Source: CAZIAK01 sp964537035
Lineage (GTDB): Bacteria > Planctomycetota > B15-G4
Length of the DNA: 29,007 nucleotides
Direction of reading: 5' to 3'
Assembly: GCA_964537035.1 (NCBI GenBank)
Contig: CAZIAK010000052.1
Coordinates: forward strand, 1-29,007
In this document: positions 1 to 10,704 of the stretch, one piece after another
Layout: every line of letters starts with the position of its first letter
Position numbering within the stretch: the stretch's first letter is position 1
Made by a program: the position numbers and the translations under genes
The notes under the pieces: model-generated
The model's database searches: none
Told to the model about the DNA's origin: nothing
The model's input: the letters and a program-made list of their open reading frames with translations, nothing else

Positions 1-77
1 GAGCGAAACGGCCCCCCTGGTGAAAAACAGGGACACCCGGCGCACCGCCAGGCTACGACCTGTAGCGCTGCCCTACC

Positions 78-3071
78 CTACAGTCCCCTCACCGGACGGA
101 AGCCAAGGTCGTACGAGCGAAAGTTTTCGTGGGCCACCGACCGGCGGCAAGCCGCCCGAGTGCCCTTGTGATCGGTGGTGAAATTGCCGCCCCTGCGCAT
201 GCGCCGCTTGGGCTTGGCGTCGATCCAGACGCTGCCATCGGTTGGCGCGCCGCTGTAGTCGCGATGCTGGCTGTCGGCGCAGAGCTCTGACACGTTGCCG
301 AGCATGTCGTGCAGGCCAAAGGCGTTGGCCTCCAGCTCGCCCACCGGGTGTGACACGCCGTCACTCTGGTTCGAGTACCACGCACAGCGGGCCAGGCCCA
401 CGTAACTCGGACCCTCGGTCCCGGCCCTGACCGCGTACTCCCACTGCGCTTCGCTGGGGACGGCGAGATCGTGGGCCGCAGCGAACTGCTCGCACTCGGC
501 CAAGGAGACCTGCTCCACCGGCAGGTTGTCACCGGTGTTGTGGGCTGGACTGGACTCCATGACCGCCCGCCATTGAGCCTGAGTGCACTCGTACTTGGCG
601 ATCAGGAACGGGCCCAGGGACACGCTGTGTCGCGGGCCTTCGTCATCCTGACGAAACGACTCCCGGTCCGGGCTGCCCATGGTGAACGTCCCTGCGGGGA
701 GCGACACGAAGCGCATGTTGACGCCCCCCAGGTCGAGGTCGTACTCCGCCAGGCCCTGGGCGTTCTCACCGACGTAGACCATGTCAGAGAGCGCAGACGG
801 GGCCTCTGCTATCGGGTCTGGGGTCGCGTCTGCAGCCGGTCCCAGGACCGCGTCGTCCTGCACCACCACAGGAGGTTCCTCGAACACGAGGTACTCAACG
901 CTGTCGGTGCTGCAGTTGCCCAGCTTGTCGCAGACGACGTGCTCGAGACTCCATGGTCCCGGCGTCATGGGCGCGCTGAACTGTCCCCGCGCCACGGCGC
1001 CTCCCGGAGCTCCGTCAGCCACGGTCAACCGTGAACCATCGACCGTCACCGAAGCGTTGCGATCATCGACGGTGAGCTTGAACTCGAGGGTCGAGCCAGC
1101 CAACACCCGGGCACCAGGTGCGGGGTCGACGGACACGACGGTGGGTGGCTTGCGATCGCGCACGATGGTCAGCGCCTCTTCGGTGGACAGCCCGGCCAGG
1201 TCGGTGGCGGTGACGACCAGCACGTTGTCGCCCGGGCGCATCAGGGGCACCCCCCGCGCCACTCCCCGGCCATCGCTCTGCAACTGCAGCACTTGCGAGC
1301 CCACCATGACCCGATCCAGATGGGCGTCCTCGACCATGAGCTCGATGTCCATGCTCTCGGCGCGGGTCACTCTCGCGCCCGGTCTTGGCGACACGATGGT
1401 GATCACGGGCGGCACGTCGTCCTTGACCACATCGAACGCCACAGCGGCGGCCAGGCCTTCAGCGGTGAGCGAGAACCGCTGGGGCGTGCCACTCTGGACC
1501 ACTCGGTCGAAGGCAAAGCGCCCCTCGTCGTCCAGGCTGAAGACCGACGGAACGCCGCCATCGATGGTCAGCGTGACCACCTCGGTGCGGGCGCCACTCA
1601 CCTGCCCCTGCACCTGGATCACGCCTTGGTTCGACACCCATAGCTGCCCTGGACTCTCGGGGCGGGTCAGCTTGAGAGCGACCGGCGGCAGAGGGACCAC
1701 CTCGGGAAGCTCGGGCTCGGCGACCTCCTCGGCCTGCAGAACCTGTGCCGGTGTGGTGGTGCCTTCCGCCGGGGGATCGCTCGAACCCGGAGCGTCGACC
1801 TGCTGCACGTCGAGCGGCTGGTGAGTCGGCGTGTCCGACGGCGACGGCCCGAACTCACGCCATAGCAACCAGACCACGGTGAGCAGCAACAGGATGCCAA
1901 GCACCCAGGCCAGGGAGCTGGACCGGTCGTCTTGCTGTGGCTCGACCGCCGCAGGGGTGTCAGGGCCGACCGCAGCGCCCGCCACACCAGCCGCCGCCGC
2001 ACCGGCTGCCCCCGCCGCACCGGCCGCCTCGCTCTCCTGTGCCTTCCTCTTGGCCTGGGTGCGAGCTTGGGTGCGAGCCTCAGACATGCCCGCCTGAATG
2101 CGCATGAGGGTCTGCATGGGCGGCGGCGAGACCTGGCTCACCCCCAGCAGGGTCATGTTCTCCTGGTCTTCGCGGAGGTTCTCGACGGACACACCCAGCG
2201 CCTTCAGCTGCTCGACCATCTCGGTGCCGCTGGCCGGGCGGTCTGCAGGGTCGAGGGATGTCCAGCGGGCGACCAGCTCGTCCACCTCCGGGGGAATGCC
2301 CGGACGCTTGGCCATGACCCGGGGGAACTCGCCGGAGCAGACCTGCATCATCACTTCGGGGGGAGTCTTCCCGTCGATGGCGTCGCTGCCCACCAACAAG
2401 AAGTACAAGGTCGCACCCAGCGAATAGACGTCCGCCCGGGGCCCCACGTTCTTGGCGTCCTTGTACTGCTCTGGTGGCATGTAGCGGGGCGTGCCCATGG
2501 CCGCGCCGGTGTAGGTCATGCTCTGATCGCCCTCCATCTTGGAGAGGCCCAGGTCGGCCAGCTTTACTTCGCCATCTGCTGAGACGAGCACGTTGTCCGG
2601 CTTCACATCGCGATGCACCAACCCGGCGGAGTGTGCTGCGGCCAGCCCCCTGGCCGCGCCCATGGCGACGGTCACCGCTTCTTCGACGGCCAGCGGTCCC
2701 TTGCGCTCCACCCGCTGACGACCGTTCTCACCGGCCACATACTGCATGACGATGTAGTGCAGGCCCGAGTCTTGGGAGACGTCGTGGACCCGTACCACGT
2801 TCGGGTCGTCGATGCGCGCCGCCGCCCGGGCCTCCTTCTCGAAGCGCACCACGAACTGCGGGTCGTGCCGGGCCAAGGCGGGGTCGAGGCACTTCACGGC
2901 GACGTCGATGCCCAGGCCCAGGTGCTCGCCGCGATAGACCACACCCATGCCGCCCTTGCCCAGCACGTCGTACAGCACGAAGCGGCCGTCGAGGACCTTG
3001 TAGCCCTCGGCCTCGGGCAGCGAATCGAGCAGGGGGTCGTTGCGCGGGTCGCGGTGTTCGGGGTGGGTCAC
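78..3071 (-). CDS. Transmembrane Ser/Thr protein kinase with Ig-like repeats and C-terminal FGE-sulfatase (SUMF1) domain
   Basis: The 997-residue product starts at a GTG. Residues about 30-290 are a Hanks-type kinase: glycine loop GKGGMG near 38, VAVK lysine K60, catalytic HRDVKPDN at 153-160 with D155, DLG in place of DFG at 173-175, and MPPEQ as the APE motif near 198. An Ala-rich linker precedes one membrane helix at about 386-404, a Pro-rich stalk, then Ig-like repeats (about 470-755, with repeated PPxVxxVxPxPGARV-type starts). Residues about 775-997 are an FGE/SUMF1-like fold (AGTFTMGSP, SEAQWEYAVRAG, LHDMLGNVSELC, GFRPVRG). The topology suggests a cytoplasmic kinase reporting on an external sensor region. 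The FGE-like domain has only one cysteine (RAACRR) near the place where true FGE has two, so it is probably a binding rather than a catalytic module. Kinase-FGE fusions such as Pkn1 are known. No operon partner is evident. Confidence 0.93.
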   Translation of the reverse strand: MTHPEHRDPRNDPLLDSLPEAEGYKVLDGRFVLYDVLGKGGMGVVYRGEHLGLGIDVAVKCLDPALARHDPQFVVRFEKEARAAARIDDPNVVRVHDVSQDSGLHYIVMQYVAGENGRQRVERKGPLAVEEAVTVAMGAARGLAAAHSAGLVHRDVKPDNVLVSADGEVKLADLGLSKMEGDQSMTYTGAAMGTPRYMPPEQYKDAKNVGPRADVYSLGATLYFLLVGSDAIDGKTPPEVMMQVCSGEFPRVMAKRPGIPPEVDELVARWTSLDPADRPASGTEMVEQLKALGVSVENLREDQENMTLLGVSQVSPPPMQTLMRIQAGMSEARTQARTQAKRKAQESEAAGAAGAAGAAAAGVAGAAVGPDTPAAVEPQQDDRSSSLAWVLGILLLLTVVWLLWREFGPSPSDTPTHQPLDVQQVDAPGSSDPPAEGTTTPAQVLQAEEVAEPELPEVVPLPPVALKLTRPESPGQLWVSNQGVIQVQGQVSGARTEVVTLTIDGGVPSVFSLDDEGRFAFDRVVQSGTPQRFSLTAEGLAAAVAFDVVKDDVPPVITIVSPRPGARVTRAESMDIELMVEDAHLDRVMVGSQVLQLQSDGRGVARGVPLMRPGDNVLVVTATDLAGLSTEEALTIVRDRKPPTVVSVDPAPGARVLAGSTLEFKLTVDDRNASVTVDGSRLTVADGAPGGAVARGQFSAPMTPGPWSLEHVVCDKLGNCSTDSVEYLVFEEPPVVVQDDAVLGPAADATPDPIAEAPSALSDMVYVGENAQGLAEYDLDLGGVNMRFVSLPAGTFTMGSPDRESFRQDDEGPRHSVSLGPFLIAKYECTQAQWRAVMESSPAHNTGDNLPVEQVSLAECEQFAAAHDLAVPSEAQWEYAVRAGTEGPSYVGLARCAWYSNQSDGVSHPVGELEANAFGLHDMLGNVSELCADSQHRDYSGAPTDGSVWIDAKPKRRMRRGGNFTTDHKGTRAACRRSVAHENFRSYDLGFRPVRGL

Positions 3072-3198
3072 GGGAGGGTCTCGGATCGTGGTCGCGCCGC
3101 AGTTTACGTCCTACCTGCGTCATCAGTCATGGGCCTGTTTGGAGCGGCCTTCGCCTCCGAACCGCAGCCCCGCTGTCGCGACTTCATGACAGGCCCTC

Positions 3199-3990
3199 TC
3201 AGAAGCGCCAATGGGCCCCCACAACCCACTCCTCGGCCCTGGGCGCCACGAAGGGGACGACGGTGCCAGAGAGCCTCCCTCCCGGTTCGGCGGCGTAGAG
3301 CTTGTTCACGAAGCGAGTGAGAAAGTTGCCCAGGGCGGCGCCCAGCAGGATGTCGGCGGGGTGGTGCCGACGGGCTTCCACCCGAGCCCACGATGAGGCG
3401 CCGGCAAAAGAGTAGACCAGGGTGCGCAGGGCGAGCTTGGTGCCGTCGCCCCCCTCCAGAGCTGGCATGCGATCCAGGTCATGAGAGATCGCGCTGGCGA
3501 AAGCGAAGCTGCTCACGGCGTGACCGGACGGCATGCTGTCCTTGTCCCGCTCGGCCGGGCGGCGACGGCGAATGATGTTCTTCAGCGGGCCGGGCGCCAC
3601 CAGGGCCGTGGCTGCGATCAGCCCGTCTGCTGTCAGGGCGCTGGGATGGGCCTCGTGATCGACGGCGAACAGCGACAGACCGGCCACGATGCCCAGGCCC
3701 ACTGCGGTGCGATCGGAAAACCGCTTGGCTGCTTTGATCGAGCCGAAGAGGGGCTGCTCATCCACCGCCCACCGTGACGCGCGCTGGTCGAAGTCGCTGA
3801 GCAGGAACAGCCCGGCACCTGCAGCGGGTGCCCACACGTCCGCATCAGACAAGGCATCCCAGGCTGCCACGCCCCAGTCGCGATCGCTGGGCGGAGCCAC
3901 GCAAGCGGCGGACCCGCAGGCACCGAAAAGGAGCAGCATCCACCAACAGAGGCCGCCCATCTTGAGGGGCGCGTAGTGAGGTGAAGACAT
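3199..3990 (-). CDS. PAP2-family (phosphatidic acid phosphatase type 2) exported phosphatase
   Basis: The product is a 263-residue protein with the three PAP2 signature motifs: K137-x6-R144P145 (KNIIRRRRP), P154-SGH, and R203-x5-H209-x3-D213. Enzymes of this superfamily remove phosphate from lipid or polyprenyl pyrophosphates or similar substrates at the membrane or in the periplasm. The N-terminus has a hydrophobic stretch ending in Cys-containing small-residue motifs (LFGAC25, SAAC30), so it is a Sec-exported protein and possibly a lipoprotein. I chose the ATG at 3990 because a GAGAGAG purine stretch lies just upstream and because it places the signal peptide at the N-terminus; the open frame continues to 4074. 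It is divergent from the DTW gene. The substrate cannot be read from the sequence. Confidence 0.9.
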   Translation of the reverse strand: MSSPHYAPLKMGGLCWWMLLLFGACGSAACVAPPSDRDWGVAAWDALSDADVWAPAAGAGLFLLSDFDQRASRWAVDEQPLFGSIKAAKRFSDRTAVGLGIVAGLSLFAVDHEAHPSALTADGLIAATALVAPGPLKNIIRRRRPAERDKDSMPSGHAVSSFAFASAISHDLDRMPALEGGDGTKLALRTLVYSFAGASSWARVEARRHHPADILLGAALGNFLTRFVNKLYAAEPGGRLSGTVVPFVAPRAEEWVVGAHWRF

Positions 3991-4215
3991 GGCGCTCTCT
4001 CGACTCAGTTGCTCGGGGACGGTGGCGACGCGCGCCGAGACCCTCTCTGAAGCGCGTGTTGCCCGTGCCCGCACGGCGAGCGCCAGCCATCATAGACACA
4101 GATCCCGTCCCAACCGAGGCCGCCCCGAAGGCCGGTCTGGGATATGCTGCCCGATCATGTGGCGATCGCCGTGCAGGCGCGCCCCTCTTCTCGCTCGACT
4201 GTGCACTCTCTCCTC

Positions 4216-5397
4216 ATGAGCCGGGCCACGTGCCATCGCTGCCGCAAGCCTCAGGCCCTGTGCCTCTGCGCGCGCATGCCCCAGGTGGACAACCGCACGC
4301 CTCTGGTCATCCTGCAGCACAAGCGGGAGCGCTTTCATTCGGTGGGGACGGCGCGCATCGCCCGCCTGGCCTTGAGTCGCTGCCAGGTCCGCGAGGTGTC
4401 GCGCCCGATCGCACAGGCCCCGCTGCCGGCCGGCGCCGCCGTGCTCTACCCCGCAGACGGCGCGCCCGATCTTGCCGAGCTGTCGCCGCAGGAGCACCCC
4501 TCGTGTCTGGTGGTCCTCGACGGCACCTGGCACCACGCTCGCAGGATGTATCTGGACACACCCTGGCTCCGTCGCTTGCCCGCCGTGCGCCTGTCCCCCG
4601 ACGCGCCGAGCCGCTACCGCATTCGCCGCCAGGCTCAGCGCCACCACATCTCGACCATCGAGTCGATCGTGGCTGCACTGAACATCCTCGAACCGGACAC
4701 GCCCGGCGTGGGCCAGTTGCTGGACGTCTTCGACTCCATGGTCACCGACCAGGAGGCGTTCATGCTCAACCCGGACGGCGAGCCCCGACGCCAACGCCGG
4801 CGAGCCCGCCCGTCTCGCGCGGTGCCATCGAGCTTCTTCGAGCAGAGCGAGCGTCTGCTCCTGGTCTACGGCGAGACCGCCCCGCTGCTGGCCCACACAC
4901 CGGGCGCTGGCCGCCAGCTCATCTCCTGGACGGCTCTGCGAGTGGCCACCGGCGAGACCTTCGAGCGCTTCGTGCTCCCCCAGGGCAGCCCCGCCGGACC
5001 CTGCCAGCTGCAGCACATGGGACTCACGGACGACGACCTGGCCGCTGCCCGTCCTCTCGACGCCGTGGCACAGGACTGGGCCCGCTTCAGACGCCCCGAT
5101 GACCTGCTCTGCGCCTGGAACGCCGGGCGCCTGCGCATGCTGCGCAGTCTCGACTCGACCGCCGGGCAGGCCCTGCAACTCAAGGCCCTGTGGTGCAATA
5201 CGACCCAGAAGAAGAGCGGTAGCCTCGACGAGCTCGTGGCGGCGCTCGGCCTCGCCGCCGTGCCCGCTCCCGTGAAGGGACGGGCTGCCATGCGCCTCTC
5301 CCAGGCCGCCGCGGTGGCCCAGCACCTGCTCGCCATGGGGCCGAAGATCGCCCGGCTGCCCAAGACGGCTTGCCAACCCGCCGCGCCGGCACGATGA
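4216..5397 (+). CDS. DTW-domain tRNA-uridine aminocarboxypropyltransferase (TapT-like) with C-terminal degenerate DEDDh exonuclease-like domain
   Basis: Residues 1 to about 185 are a DTW domain. An N-terminal zinc-type cluster (C6, C9, C16, C18) is followed by the name-giving motif LDGTW (D102, T104, W105) and downstream Arg/His-rich SAM/RNA-binding positions. TapT enzymes transfer the aminocarboxypropyl group of SAM to uridine in tRNA to make acp3U. Residues about 207-393 resemble a DEDDh exonuclease (VYGET at 217-221, then a beta segment ISWTALRVATGE, GLTDDDL, WNAGRLRML, and a KGRAAMRL helix), but the catalytic aspartates are replaced. Family members are usually about 200-250 residues, so the extra domain is unusual. 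Start: ATG 4216 puts the Cys cluster at the N-terminus as in relatives; an in-frame ATG at 4144 would add 24 residues of low-complexity sequence. Neither start has a clear ribosome-binding site. Confidence 0.85.
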   Translation: MSRATCHRCRKPQALCLCARMPQVDNRTPLVILQHKRERFHSVGTARIARLALSRCQVREVSRPIAQAPLPAGAAVLYPADGAPDLAELSPQEHPSCLVVLDGTWHHARRMYLDTPWLRRLPAVRLSPDAPSRYRIRRQAQRHHISTIESIVAALNILEPDTPGVGQLLDVFDSMVTDQEAFMLNPDGEPRRQRRRARPSRAVPSSFFEQSERLLLVYGETAPLLAHTPGAGRQLISWTALRVATGETFERFVLPQGSPAGPCQLQHMGLTDDDLAAARPLDAVAQDWARFRRPDDLLCAWNAGRLRMLRSLDSTAGQALQLKALWCNTTQKKSGSLDELVAALGLAAVPAPVKGRAAMRLSQAAAVAQHLLAMGPKIARLPKTACQPAAPAR

Positions 5398-5502
5398 TCT
5401 CCACGCTCAGCTGACGGCTGGCGCGGGCCCCACGCTTCAGGCCCGCTGCCCGGCCCAGCTGCGCCACTCGCCCGCCATCCCCGCCACGCCCTGCCTCCAC
5501 CG

Positions 5503-7338
<1,836 letters not shown>

Positions 7339-7351
7339 GAGGTACGAGCTC

Positions 7352-8908
7352 GTGATCAAGCTCTTGTTCGCCGTGTTGTTGATCGTCGTGATCTACGACC
7401 TCGTCCAGCGCAAGCACGCGATCCTGCGCAACTTTCCGCTCATCGGGCACCTGCGCTATCTGCTCGAGAGAGTAGGCCCCGAGCTGCGCCAGTACATCGT
7501 CACCAACAATGACGAAGAGCGGCCCTTCTCCCGAGACCAGCGCACCTGGATCTACACCTCGGCCAAGGGGCTCAACAACACCTTTGGATTCGGCACGGAC
7601 AATGACCTCGAGGGCCAGGCCAACTACGTCATCGTCAAGCAGCGGACTTTCCCCGCGCCCGAACCGCGGCAGGGTGCTCGGGAGTTCGACAGCCAGCACG
7701 GACTCCCCTGCGCGAAGGTGATGGGTGGGCCGCGCAGGCGAGCGAAGGCGTTCCGTCCCCAGAGCGTGGTGAACATCTCGGCCATGAGCTTCGGCTCTCT
7801 GAGCGGCCCCGCCATCGAAGCGCTCAACCGCGGCGCCGCCCTGGCCAGCTGCCTGCACAACACCGGCGAAGGGGGCATCAGCAGGCACCATCAGCACGGC
7901 GGCTCACTCATCTGGCAGATCGGCACGGGCTACTTCGGCTGCCGAGACGAGCACGGCCGCTTCGACCTGGCACAGGTCACGGACACCGTGGCCCGTCACC
8001 CCGTGAAGGCGCTGGAGATCAAGATCAGCCAGGGCGCCAAGCCCGGCAAGGGGGGGCTGCTCCCGGGAGCCAAGGTCACCGAAGAGATCGCAGCCAACCG
8101 AGGCATCCCCGTGGGCAAGGCCTGCCACAGTCCACCGTCGCACAGCGCCTTCCGGGACGCAGACGAGCTGCTCGACTTCGTGGAGGCCATGGCCGAGGTC
8201 ACGGGCCTGCCGGTGGGCATCAAGTCGGCGGTAGGCGAGAGCGCCTTCTGGGCGGACCTGGCCAAGCTGATGAACGATGGGGACAGAGGCGTCGACTTCA
8301 TCACCATCGACGGCGGCGAAGGGGGCACGGGCGCGGCGCCCCTCGTGTTCAGTGATCACGTGGCCCTGCCGTTCAAGCTGGGTTTCTCCAGGGTCTACCG
8401 CACCTTTGCCGAGGCGGGACTGCACGAGCAGGTGTTGTTCATCGGCTCCGGGCGACTCGGGCTTCCCGTCAGCGCGCTCACCGCCTGCGCCATGGGCTGC
8501 GACATGATCAACGTGGCCCGAGAGGCCATGATCTCCATCGGCTGCATCCAGGCCCAACGCTGTCACACGGGCCACTGCCCCGCGGGCGTCGCCACCCAGA
8601 ACCCCTGGCTCATGCGCGGCCTGGATGCCCAGGACAAGGCGCCACGTTTTGCGAACTACGTCGCTGCCTTGCGGGCGGAGTTGCTCGCCCTCTCCCGCGC
8701 CGCGGGGTCCGTGCACCCTGCCCTGGTCGATCTCGATGACATCGAGATCCTGGACGGCGGACTTCACGGGCGTGGGGCCCGCCAGGTCTTCAGCTACGAG
8801 GCCGGCTGGGGACGACCAGCCCTTGCTGACCGCGAGGACATCACCAAGATCATGGAGGCGGCGGCGAGTCAGTCGCCTGCATCACCAGCCGTTCCACCAG
8901 CGCACTGA
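7352..8908 (+). CDS. FMN-binding glutamate synthase family protein (GltB central/FMN domain-like), membrane-anchored
   Basis: The 518-residue protein matches the stand-alone glutamate synthase FMN-domain family (COG0069 type). It starts with a hydrophobic helix (about residues 2-18), a feature common in this subfamily. The TIM-barrel carries SFGSLSGPAIEAL, a GEGG loop, KISQGAKPGKGG, TIDGGEGGTGAAP and an iron-sulfur motif with C398-x5-C404-x4-C409, the same spacing as the 3Fe-4S ligands of GltB. The glutaminase domain of true GltB is absent, so the amide donor and the physiological reaction are unknown. GTG 7352 is preceded by GAGAGGT at a suitable distance. It directly follows the ABC-F gene. 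Its last 59 bp overlap, tail to tail, the convergent gene. Confidence 0.9.
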   Translation: MIKLLFAVLLIVVIYDLVQRKHAILRNFPLIGHLRYLLERVGPELRQYIVTNNDEERPFSRDQRTWIYTSAKGLNNTFGFGTDNDLEGQANYVIVKQRTFPAPEPRQGAREFDSQHGLPCAKVMGGPRRRAKAFRPQSVVNISAMSFGSLSGPAIEALNRGAALASCLHNTGEGGISRHHQHGGSLIWQIGTGYFGCRDEHGRFDLAQVTDTVARHPVKALEIKISQGAKPGKGGLLPGAKVTEEIAANRGIPVGKACHSPPSHSAFRDADELLDFVEAMAEVTGLPVGIKSAVGESAFWADLAKLMNDGDRGVDFITIDGGEGGTGAAPLVFSDHVALPFKLGFSRVYRTFAEAGLHEQVLFIGSGRLGLPVSALTACAMGCDMINVAREAMISIGCIQAQRCHTGHCPAGVATQNPWLMRGLDAQDKAPRFANYVAALRAELLALSRAAGSVHPALVDLDDIEILDGGLHGRGARQVFSYEAGWGRPALADREDITKIMEAAASQSPASPAVPPAH

Positions 8909-10373
8909 TCACAGCCGTGGGGTCTTCGCCGCTGGCGTAGTGCACTCGGTGGGTGCAGGGCAACTCGTCGAGGGGCTCGAAGCGCTGGCGCATGGCCTCG
9001 TACACGGCGTGATCGGCGTCAGAGACCTCGCCCCGGTCGACGCTGCGCCGGGTCATGCGTTCGCGGATGATCTCTGGCGCACAGGTCACCTCGACCACCA
9101 CCACGGGATGGCCCAGGCGGGTCGCCCCGTCGATGAAGCGGCGGCGCTGGACGCTGGTGGTGAACGTCGCGTCGATCACGGCCCAGCGGCCCCGAGCCAG
9201 GGTGTTGAAGCCACGACGACACAGGGAGCTGTACACCGCGTCGGTGTTCTCTGCGCTGTAGAGGGCTGCCGCAGCCGCCCCTTCAAGACGATCGCCAGGG
9301 GCCATCCCCGCCGCCAGCTTGCGTTCCATGTCACTGCGCAACACGCGGGCGTCGAAGGTCTTCCCGATGCGTTGAGCCAGCCAGCTCTTGCCCGACGCGG
9401 GCAGACCGCAGGTCAAGACCAGGCACGGGGGCAGCTCGTAGGATGCTGCCAGCTGTGTGTAGGTGGCGACGTTCTGTCGCGCAGCGGCCCGGTCCTCGGC
9501 AGTGGCCCGGCTGTCGCTGGCAACGATCGCGGCAACCTTCGCCCGCACCAAGGCGCGATAGCCCTTGTAGAAATCCATCAACCAGGCCAGGGCGCTGTCG
9601 CCAGAGGTTCGGGCGTAGTACTGAACGAGATACTTGGAGAAGGCGCGAAATCCGTGGTGGTCGAGATCCATGGCCAGGAAGGCCAGGTCGTTGGCCACGT
9701 CGCTGCAGCGCAGGGCCGCGCTGAACTCGAGGCTGTCGTAGATGACCAGGCCAGCGTCGGTACAGCAGATGTTGGCTGCGTGCAGGTCNNNNNNNNNNNN
9801 NNNNNNNNNNNNNNNNNNNNNNNNNNNNNNNNNNNNNNNNNNNNNNNNNNNNNNNNNNNNNNNNNNNNNNNNNNNNNNNNNNNNNNNNCGGTGAAAGGCC
9901 GTCAGCACATCGACCAGGTCGCGGAGCAGGGCGTTGTCGATCTCACCGGCGGCGAGCAACTTGTCCAGCATGCGCTCGGCGGGCAGGCGTACCATCTCCA
10001 CGGCGTACTCCAAAGCCGGGCCGTCGCCGCCCATGCGAAGGCCCCCATCGTCGCGACGTGTGATAGGCACCACGCCGAGGTACATGTCCCCCGCCAGGCG
10101 ACGGTTGAGCCGCAGCTCTTCGTGACAGAAGTGCTCGCGCCTGGCCAGGGTCGAGAAGTCGAAGAAGCCCAGGTCCACGGCCTTCTTGACCTTGTAGACA
10201 CGGTCGCCCACGAAGAAGAGCAGCGAGCCGTGGGTCTCACGCACCGTGATGGGGTGGTTGGCCGGACGCAGCGTGGCGCGAACCTCCGGCGCGTAGGCCG
10301 AGGGCTCCCGAAACCCCGCGAACAGTTCCGCTCGGGAGAGAGTCCGTGGGCGGTGCTCTTGAGTCGTGGCCAT
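8850..10373 (-). CDS. Bifunctional aminoglycoside-phosphotransferase-like / P-loop (AAA_33) ATP-binding protein, interrupted by assembly gap
   Basis: The N-terminal half (from ATG 10373 to the gap) reads like the APH-like domain of the COG2187/COG0645 fusion family (for example VYKVKKAVDLGFFDFSTL, LEYAVEMVRLP). Past the gap the protein resumes at DLHAANIC, the Brenner catalytic loop, then YDSLEF and, about 125 residues later, a Walker A loop GLPASGKS, with LRSDMERK and VIDATFTT as expected for a small-molecule or nucleotide kinase. These proteins are predicted to phosphorylate unknown small substrates; resistance is not implied. The segment between LTAFH and HGDLH, about 50-65 residues in relatives, is hidden in the N run. 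Longer open frame to 10742 exists but has no family resemblance; I chose 10373 because homology begins there. Confidence 0.85.
   Translation of the reverse strand: MATTQEHRPRTLSRAELFAGFREPSAYAPEVRATLRPANHPITVRETHGSLLFFVGDRVYKVKKAVDLGFFDFSTLARREHFCHEELRLNRRLAGDMYLGVVPITRRDDGGLRMGGDGPALEYAVEMVRLPAERMLDKLLAAGEIDNALLRDLVDVLTAFHXXXXXXXXXXXXXXXXXXXXXXXXXXXXXXXXXXDLHAANICCTDAGLVIYDSLEFSAALRCSDVANDLAFLAMDLDHHGFRAFSKYLVQYYARTSGDSALAWLMDFYKGYRALVRAKVAAIVASDSRATAEDRAAARQNVATYTQLAASYELPPCLVLTCGLPASGKSWLAQRIGKTFDARVLRSDMERKLAAGMAPGDRLEGAAAAALYSAENTDAVYSSLCRRGFNTLARGRWAVIDATFTTSVQRRRFIDGATRLGHPVVVVEVTCAPEIIRERMTRRSVDRGEVSDADHAVYEAMRQRFEPLDELPCTHRVHYASGEDPTAVISALVERLVMQATDSPPPP
9789..9888. other. Assembly gap of exactly 100 N
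   Basis: A run of 100 undetermined bases lies inside the APH-like gene. A round 100 is the standard placeholder for an unknown distance. Because 100 is not a multiple of three, the apparent continuity of frame across it has no meaning. Confidence 1.
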
Positions 10374-10704
10374 GGTGCGGAACTCCCAGGGTTCGGGAGG
10401 CCGGGCGCGGGCCCAGGAGGAGGTCGCCGCCTGGCGATGCACGCGCCCACTACAAGAATAGAGTCGCTGACGGTGGGTGCCGCCCTTCTTGGGTCGTAGA
10501 TCCTGCATGACGAGTGCGTAGCCGCCGCCTCGCCCCCCCTGAAGAACCCAGGAGGCCTGGGCACTCTGGTTGACCAGCCGCACGGGCTGGAGCCCCTGGC
10601 GAGGGGGTGTCCCCCGAACCGTGGTTCGAAGCTGAATACTGGCGCAGGAAGCGCCGTCCTGAAATGATCGCCGCTCCCCTCTCGCGAACCACGGAGCCAA
10701 ACCC
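10374..10704. other. Divergent intergenic region, 331 bp
   Basis: This region separates two divergently transcribed genes. It contains a perfect palindrome CGAACC-GT-GGTTCG at 10615-10628 and a CGAACC copy near 10684, which could be operator half-sites. The minus frame stays open through it, but without a ribosome-binding site and without recognisable protein. I see no convincing -35/-10 pair. Confidence 0.5.

Noticed and set aside
15..32. Hairpin CCCTG-GTGAAAAA-CAGGG after the kinase gene
   Set aside because: Five-base stem and no T-run on the minus strand; not enough for a terminator.
3981..5102. Plus-strand frame of 373 codons over the DTW gene
   Set aside because: Pro/Arg/Ala-rich out-of-frame shadow of the DTW-domain gene.
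5423..5446. GCGGGCC / GGCCCGC hairpin between the DTW and ABC-F genes
   Set aside because: A stem of seven is common by chance at this GC content and no T-run follows.
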